22,820 nucleotides of DNA. Origin: Silene noctiflora. Lineage: Eukaryota; Streptophyta; Magnoliopsida; Caryophyllales; Caryophyllaceae. Both the position numbers and the translations under genes were made by a program. How positions within the stretch are numbered: position 1 is the first letter of the stretch; every line of letters begins with the position of its first letter. Under the pieces are notes generated by a model. The model was not told the DNA's origin. It searched no databases and saw only the letters and a list, made by a program, of their open reading frames with translations. The stretch is from contig VHZZ01018368.1 in the NCBI GenBank assembly GCA_009801015.1, positions 1 through 22,820 of the forward strand. Reading direction: 5' to 3'. Positions 17,307 through 22,820 of this stretch are shown here, piece after piece.

Positions 17307-18610
17307 TGTAATACCCGTCCCATCGGAGGACCCGTTGACAGACCTTAGGTATCGTTGACCATGTTAGACTCGTTGTTATAAACGCATAGACTCGACATAG
17401 TACAGGATACTAGGCCGAGTGTGGGGCACTCGACCGAGTGTGGTTGACTCGGTCGAGTATGTTGGTACTCGACCGAGCGCGCGGGTGACAGCGTAATATA
17501 ATGTTACGCGAAAGTCATAACTCGGAATCATTTCATTTCTTTCTTTTCCGCAACCCTAAACCAGAACACTCATTCCCCTACCTTTCACCTCCGTATCTAC
17601 CTTTCTAGCCTCTACCTAAGAGACCACCATGGGAGTGGACGCGTGCGTCGGTTTCGGCCTAGTTATCCGATCGTCTGATAAGGTAAGTCACCGTCACCAT
17701 TTGTAAGTCTTAGGTTAGGGTTTTGGTTGTGTGTAATCTTGTTGTACCGTCGTTGTAGGGGTCGATAGCGTTGTCCCGTGATCGTGTATGCGTGGATTGG
17801 TGCTTCTCGGATTCCTGTCCAGGTAGGGTTTCCCTACTCAGTTGATTATAAAATAATATGTAGTACAATGTGACGATCTTGCTACTACTTTATAATTGAG
17901 TTATGTTAATGTATGATGATGATATGGATATTGATATTGGAGTTGTATGGAGTTGGTGTTGGTATTGTGAGCCATTGCGAGAGATGGTCTCACCCCCATT
18001 GTTCACTTATTGTGTTTCTCGAAGCAAGGGGGATGTGCACATTAATGGACTTGGGTTCGCTCATGCGTTGAGCGGGGCTTAGGTGGTACGGCTACGGTCC
18101 CCACTGACGACGAGGGTTACCTGTTGCGATGGGTAATCTGTCAGGGCTACACCACCCGGGGTGTAGTCAGTTACTGGTTACTATGAAATATGGAGATGGG
18201 TTATGGTTACTATGGTTGTTTATGTTTACTATCATATTACATTGTTGTACAGTTGACTGACCCCGTTTATGTTTTCAAAATTGTGATGATCCATTCGAGG
18301 ATGGCGAACAGGTTGATTTGCAGGTTTAGTTAATGTTATGGATGCTTTGCTGTTGGGTGTTTCCTATGGGATGGGAGACCGTCTGACGTAGTGATATCTA
18401 TAGGTTCTAGTAGAGTCATCAGTTGTACTAGTCTTTTAATATGTATAGTTATGTTGGCTTTCAATCTTCGCTATAACTTGTAACGTATTTAATAAATGTT
18501 CTTGAATGGTCAATTTGATATATGTACTTACCTCGGATAACTGAGATGGTAGCATCCTTGGTTATCAGGGAAGGCCTAGTTAAGTCTCCTTGGTAAGTGG
18601 GGGTGTTACA
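17307..18610 (+). mobile_element. 5' LTR of plus-oriented Ty3-type retrotransposon, 1304 bp
   Basis: It begins TGTAATACCC and ends GGGTGTTACA, which form an inverted TG...CA terminus with one mismatch in 10. It is followed after 3 bases by the primer-binding site. The preceding five bases, ATGCT, would be the left half of a target duplication; the right half is not in the window. The LTR contains four copies of the palindromic 12-mer (17409-17478) and a small hairpin GCGTAATATAATGTTACGC near 17491 that could double as a TATA region. The start is inferred from the break in homology with the minus element. Confidence 0.75.
17409..17478 (+). repeat. Cluster B of palindromic 12-mers (4 copies) inside the LTR
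   Basis: Four copies lie within 70 bp, with centres GGCC, GACC, GGTC and GACC; the first carries a central change (ACTAGGCCGAGT). They lie about 100 bp into the LTR, in the part expected to be U3, upstream of the possible TATA region. Confidence 0.9.
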
Positions 18611-18613
18611 AAG

Positions 18614-18625
18614 TGGTATCAGAGC
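18614..18625 (+). other. Primer-binding site for initiator Met-tRNA
   Basis: TGGTATCAGAGC is the exact complement of the 3' end of plant initiator tRNA-Met (..GCTCTGATACCA), the usual primer of copia and many chromovirus-type Ty3 elements. It starts 3 bases after the LTR end, which fixes the LTR boundary and the + orientation. Confidence 0.92.
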
Positions 18626-19990
18626 GACGATTTTGGAACCTGTAACCAATGAACCTAATGAACATAGGGTGTCAATTAAAAATGAACCTGGTGTATGTAT
18701 GTTGGGAGCCCCTTGTGTTTGGTTTTGGGTGAGAAGGTGCCCTCATTCCAGAATCCCGACCCCAATGTGCTTAAGCCGGTAATCTCGGGGTGGCCTGGGA
18801 TGTTGTGTTGAAGTTGCTTGTGCGTTGTGTGCTGGATATGCTTTCATCGTATGCGGTTATGTGTAGCTAATATAACGTGACCTAGTATGAGGTATGAATG
18901 ATAAATGGTTGCTGGTAGGTGTATGTGTATCAGTACTAGCGTAAGGTTGAGTATATGTTGATGCAACTGTTTTACTTGTTCGATAATTTGGAAGATGAAA
19001 TATGCAGATGTCGTAGAACTTTGAGTATGTGCAAGTTTTGAACATGATGCTATGAGTATAATCGCGTGTTTTGAGTCAGTATCGGTAGATGGAGCATAAG
19101 GTAGTTATTGTGTGCTTTATATCTTTAGTGTCTAGTTTGGTAGTATCGTGAGTAAAAGGCTAACTAGTGACGATGTCTGAGACGCTCCTCGGGCTCCGAA
19201 TGTCGTGTTATATTGCAGGGACACTGATATCGACAACGCAATTGTTTTAATTGATTTTTAGGGGAACTCGGCCGAGTGCAAGGGCGTACTCGACCGAGTT
19301 AGTAAATAGGCAGAACTTGGATTGAATCTGCCCATTATCGACACTCGGCCGAGTGCGGTTCGTACTCGACCGAGTGCCCCTAATAACCCAGAAATCGCGA
19401 TTTTGATATTTACACTTATAAACCCCTTATTCCTCCTTATTTTCGACACACTCAACTTCTACTCTCTCCCAAACACTCTTAAACTGATTTCTCACATCAA
19501 AAGCTTGAAGGATCTTGAGTTACTACCTCTCAACTCCGTCTTATTCATCCTTTTCTTGTTCAATCTCTCTCAATTTGTAAGGTAATGTTGTTTTCACTAG
19601 TCCTTTATGCTTTTATAACAAAATCCCCAAATTAGAAGTAGAAGCCTTAGTTTTATGCTTAGATTCATGTCGTAGATGATGATAGGACTTGTTTTAGCTC
19701 TTGTTTTGATGCTAGAAACTGGAATTTTGAGCCAAATCTTGTAACAATTGAATTCAGATTTTCTAGGATTTTACCCCAAAATCTGGTTTTTGATACTTCA
19801 AACCCTCTTTTAAGACTAGAAAAGGCTATACGATGTTAATGTTATCATTGTTTGCAATCGATTTTGAGTATTTTTAGTGAAAAATCCGTCTTAAAACTTC
19901 ACTTTTCTTGGTAATGGGAATCTGAAATTTCTTCTTGTTTTCAACACTTGAGCTAAAATTTCTTTTGTTGTCAATTGATATCTTTACAGC
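18626..19990 (+). other. Long leader of the plus retroelement, with possible internal TATA box and leader intron
   Basis: There is no coding in this 1.36 kb. Cluster C of the palindromic motif is at 19266-19375. Forty bases later comes TATAAA (19417-19422), followed by a pyrimidine-rich run. A possible donor AAG|GTAATG at 19581-19582 and acceptor TTTACAG ending at 19989 would excise a 408-bp intron and place ATG CCG at 19991 right after the joint. The intron and the internal promoter are inferences from sequence only. Confidence 0.4.
19266..19375 (+). repeat. Cluster C of palindromic 12-mers (4 copies)
   Basis: Two pairs, each an ACTCGGCCGAGT followed by an ACTCGACCGAGT about 23 bp on. The pairs are themselves about 75 bp apart, so a pair seems to be the repeating unit. 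They lie directly upstream of the possible internal TATA box. Confidence 0.9.
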
Positions 19991-21359
19991 ATGCCGAGAG
20001 CTAACGCCACCTGACCACCTACCAAGAGAACCAGGGCCGGAAATGCCGCCACAAGGGAGCCAAGGTCCTACGATTCCACCTGTGGGCCAATACCCATCTG
20101 TTGTGTTCGCTGATTTCAAATAGCAAGAGGTCTTTATTTCCCTTATGACTCGTACCATACGGGTTACTAGGTGTGTGGACACGAGTATTTTGGTGGAGTT
20201 GGGGATTGAGGTCGACATGAGGCACATCTTTGAGACCTTGGGGTTGATGGGGTTGTACAGATTGAGGAAGCATTCCTACGAGTCCCTTACCTTGGAGTTC
20301 ATGAGCTCTTTCTCCTATAATGAAGATGCGGAGACTTGCCATTTCAGACTGATGAACAACGACTTTGACCCGAATGGAGGATATAACTGAGCATTTAGGG
20401 TTGGAGAAGCCTACTGTGGAGAATTACCTTGATGTGGCTAAGGAGCTTATTAACGATGTACAACACGTGACACTGAAGATTTTTCTGAGGATGATGACTT
20501 GTCTGCTGTATGGGAGGAGTGATGTGAGTAAGCTTAATTCTCACGAGGTGATGTTGTTGATGTCTTACCTGAACCCACAGAGAGAGGCAAGGTTCTACTA
20601 TAGTGCATCGGCTATTGTGTGTTCCAATTTGGCGCTTATGGCCCATTCACCTCACCGTCATCTTAGCTGTGGGGCCATAGCGACCCGGTTGACCCAAAGG
20701 TTGGCCAATTTTTAGCCCTCTCCCGACTTTCCGGCGATGTTCAAGAATGTGTCGGCATTAGATAAGGAGTTCTGCGTCAGAAATGGCTAAGGGCATTGGA
20801 TGATAAGACTTTAGCTTGGAGAGTGAGGGGCACGTTATGGATGAGGTTACCCGACCCGGCCAACCTTCCTGAGACTGAGCACCTTGAGGAGTGCACCGAT
20901 TACCCAGCTCCACCTCACCAGACTTACCTCATCTCGGGGCACGTGCTTCATGACATGCCGGAGCCTACACTGACCACTGGCCAGCGAAAGGCGACTCAGA
21001 TGACCCGAGCACCTCGGGGGACTAGAGCTACGAGAGAGGTACCCGAGGAGACCCCTTATGTACCGCAAGGAGGTCCCATGTATCAATATCTGGGGTATCC
21101 CATGGTGCATGACCCACAAATGCAAGTGAGTGAGTTGACTGAGCGGTTGTCCAACACGTTGGTGTTGAGGAACCTCCATGAGATGACTCAACAGCAAGGC
21201 ATAGGGACGGACCTGGCGCATCCAGCATGGTGGAGGGGACCTGGAGATGACAGTGGTGTCTTCCACTTCTACGGGATGGACCACACTTATTTGGGTGCGC
21301 CAGAGAGCTTTGAGAGAGGGTGCCTAGCCAGTCCGTGGGGAGCCAATTACGGGAGTTAG
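19991..21359 (+). pseudogene. Broken retrotransposon ORF, Athila ORF1-like
   Basis: Recognisable coding is spread over two frames. From 20124 one frame reads RCVDTSILVELG, then SLTLEFMSSFS and FRLMNNDFD, the order found in plant Athila ORF1-family proteins (PF03078 as I recall). Near 20365-20390 it shifts by one frame to DITEHLGLE and continues through FLRMMTCLLYGRSD and EVMLLMSYLNP to a stop at 20713-20715. After a further shift, from about 20781, it runs KWLRALDDKT and a Pro-rich, Tyr-rich tail to 21359. An in-frame TAG at 20121 and a TGA eight codons after ATG 19991 also interrupt it. With at least two frameshifts and several stops it cannot encode a full protein. No zinc knuckle, protease, reverse transcriptase or integrase motif is present. 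The role of ORF1 proteins in these elements is not well established. Confidence 0.65.
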
Positions 21360-21650
21360 CTTGATGCACAAGGAGGATGGATGGGAGGTGTTGCACCATT
21401 AGGCTAAGGAGGAGGGTATGATGATGCGGTATTCTCAGGTGTGGGGCATGAGGATGCGATGGATGATGACCCGGATAGCCACCTTTGAGTTCATGTCTTT
21501 TGTTTGTTTTGTTGCACTTTTATCTATTTGGTGCCTAATGGCACACAATGTTATTTTGGGATGTTGTGTGGCCATAAGGCCAGGATTTATTTTGTTCTTA
21601 GACTCTTCTTTGTTGGTATCTTACGTTAGGTGGTTTCGAGTCACCGGACT

Positions 21651-21652
<2 letters not shown>

Positions 21653-21689
<37 letters not shown>
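21653..21689. repeat. Poly-T tract, 37 bases
   Basis: An uninterrupted run of 37 T inside the 3' part of the retroelement. The length is prone to sequencing and replication error. It could be the fossil of an inserted poly-A tail on the minus strand, but no retrogene body is recognisable beside it. Confidence 0.95.
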
Positions 21690-21690
<1 letters not shown>

Positions 21691-21744
21691 GGTAATATTG
21701 GTTGATGGGAATGTTAGCTTCGTTGGAGAACCTTTTAGTTGAGT

Positions 21745-21951
21745 ACTCGACCGAGTGCACAGAAGGGACTCGGCCGAGTAGAGCGCACTCGGCCGAGTAC
21801 CAACTGCACTCGACCGAGTACCATGTTTCCAATGTTTGGATGGTATTCTAATATGTGTCTACTCGACCGAGTACGCGGAGCACTCGACCGAGTACGGCTT
21901 ACTCGACCGAGTGTCTGCTACTCGACCGAGTGGTTGTAATTCAATCGAGTA
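21745..21951 (+). repeat. Cluster D of palindromic 12-mers (9 copies)
   Basis: Nine copies fall in two groups (four, then five) separated by about 45 bp. Centres are GACC in six, GGCC in two, and a decayed AATC in the last. None has the GGTC centre that dominates cluster A. The cluster sits 3' of the pseudogene, just after the poly-T tract. Confidence 0.9.
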
Positions 21952-22250
21952 CTAGCTGTTTTAACTTAGATACGTTATGCTTGCATGGTATAGATTGGAT
22001 AGGGTATGTAGAGTTTGGTTAAGTTCTGGTTATGAGGTATGGTCTTGCTTGGGAAATGGTCATGAGGCGGGTAATGGTTTTGTTGGGTACATGTCAGGGG
22101 TAACCCATACCTTTCGACCTTGTGTGTCTGACCGACCTTGCTTGAGATGTTGTTGGTTGGTACTCTTTTTCCATATACATGGGAATAGTATAACACTAGT
22201 GTGACTTTTGTCCTCGACCAATCAGAGGGTGAACTTCGGGGGCGAAGTTC

Positions 22251-22269
22251 CTTTTAAGAGGAGGGGGGG
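22251..22269 (+). other. Polypurine-tract-like run of the plus retroelement
   Basis: TTTTAAGAGGAGGGGGGG follows the GAACTTCG hairpin, the arrangement usually found right before the 3' LTR in plant Ty3 elements. Here it is not followed by TGTAATACCC, so the expected 3' LTR is absent or displaced by the next segment. Confidence 0.6.
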
Positions 22270-22270
22270 T

Positions 22271-22820
22271 TGAGTGCATTGCCGACTAGGCGGTCGCACA
22301 CTTATCAAAGATAATTACTCTAGACTTGGCTAACAATTAATGTAGTAAGGTAAGGATTGAACCACAGAGAAATGGGAGTTACTTTACAAAATGCTATGGT
22401 TAGGTCTCTATCAAGATCAGGTTACTTTTTTTCGTTTTGAGTTTGGTAAAATGCAATGTAAATAGAAATTATTAATAAACAATTATAATTAAAGGAGTCT
22501 AGGGGTGTCGGGTCAGACATGCATAGTAATATGATTCATGCTAAACTAGAAATGCATAAAGAAGATAAATGTTTAGGTCTATTGACAACCACTGTTTGAT
22601 ATTATTGTCGACCATAGAACGGGTTCTAACGAGCTCTCGATATGTCTAGATCGGTCTACTACAACATGCTTAGTCTAATTCAAATCCGTGCCTCTCGACT
22701 TAATTATAGAATGAATTAACACATTTAACCAAAGATTGTGAACAATAATCTAAGATTAACAAATACAATACAAACATGTGTAGAAACAAATATGCAACAT
22801 TATAACATTCTAATTTAACA
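22271..22820 (+). mobile_element. Retroelement-derived segment, diverged inverse of the left window edge
   Basis: The order 'gcggtcgcacac', 'aatgtagtaag', 'attgaaccacagag' on this strand is the diverged inverse of the segment at 1-110. As for that segment, likeness to the LTR end of Tat/Athila-type elements is from memory. After about 22380 the sequence is AT-rich without recognisable coding or termini up to the window edge, so the element cannot be closed here. Confidence 0.45.

Larger units (their letters stand above)
21360..22246 (+). other. 3' non-coding part of the plus retroelement
   Basis: There is no pol coding here. It holds an uninterrupted run of 37 T (21653-21689) and cluster D of the palindromic motif. 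Near the right end GAACTTCG and CGAAGTTC around a GGGG loop form a perfect 8-bp hairpin (about 22231-22250). Such a hairpin often precedes the polypurine tract of plant Tekay-like elements, where it encodes the last residues of integrase. Open frames at 21418-21705 and 21977-22204 show no domain. Confidence 0.5.

Noticed and set aside
17247..18610. A single LTR starting at the first TGTAACACCCCC (17247)
   Set aside because: Sequence on both sides of 17247 is the inverse of the plus LTR end and its primer-binding region, so that terminus belongs to the minus element; the plus LTR starts at 17307.
20847..21399. Minus-strand open frames of 123 and 145 codons opposite the retroelement ORF
   Set aside because: They show only the complement of the Pro/Tyr-rich tail and carry no domain; the + strand frame is the one with family likeness.

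Overview
The window is nuclear DNA of a flowering plant, most likely a eudicot. It has AT-rich intergenic sequence, GT-AG introns, MITEs, a Helitron end and an LTR retrotransposon primed by initiator Met-tRNA. A Caryophyllales source is only a weak impression. Nothing here looks prokaryotic or organellar, and the open frames without introns are mostly chance.

Three spliced host genes can be rebuilt by hand. (1) On the + strand at 2714-5062, three exons encode a 243-residue plant-specific protein of the DUF7787 type. (2) On the - strand at 5495-10474, eight exons encode a complete 153-residue UBC13-type ubiquitin-conjugating enzyme (plant UBC35/UBC36 type, HPN motif, catalytic Cys89). (3) On the - strand at 12550-16096, six coding exons plus a tiny seventh exon that supplies only the stop codon encode a 261-residue 14-3-3 protein. 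Genes 1 and 2 converge tail to tail with 432 bp between stop codons. The three genes have no evident joint pathway.

Small transposons lie between and inside the genes. There is a Tourist-like MITE at 129-408, a Helitron 3' terminus ending at 1736, and a second Tourist-like MITE at 2134-2468 just upstream of gene 1. A very short Stowaway-like element sits in a UBC13 intron. An inverted-repeat element lies in the UBC13 upstream region, and a degenerate 'GACCCG'-rich element lies at about 10978-11715.

The right third, from about 16450 to the end, is retrotransposon territory. A minus-oriented Ty3-type fragment (leader, decayed primer-binding site and 60 bp of LTR) is interrupted by a plus-oriented element. 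The plus element has a 1.3 kb LTR (17307-18610), a perfect 12-nt initiator-Met primer-binding site, a long leader, a frameshifted Athila ORF1-like pseudogene and a polypurine-like tract, but no reverse transcriptase or integrase. It appears non-autonomous, and its 3' LTR is not where expected. Both elements carry clusters of a near-palindromic 12-mer, ACTCGRYCGAGT, about 30 copies in all, whose asymmetric centre flips with element orientation. The two ends of the window carry diverged copies of another retroelement segment in opposite orientation.

The observations most worth a second look are a duplicated 5' splice site in the 14-3-3 gene whose distal copy would introduce a stop, the stop-only last exon of that gene, the antisense-embedded last exon of UBC13, and the palindromic 12-mer clusters. 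I found no convincing new multi-gene system.
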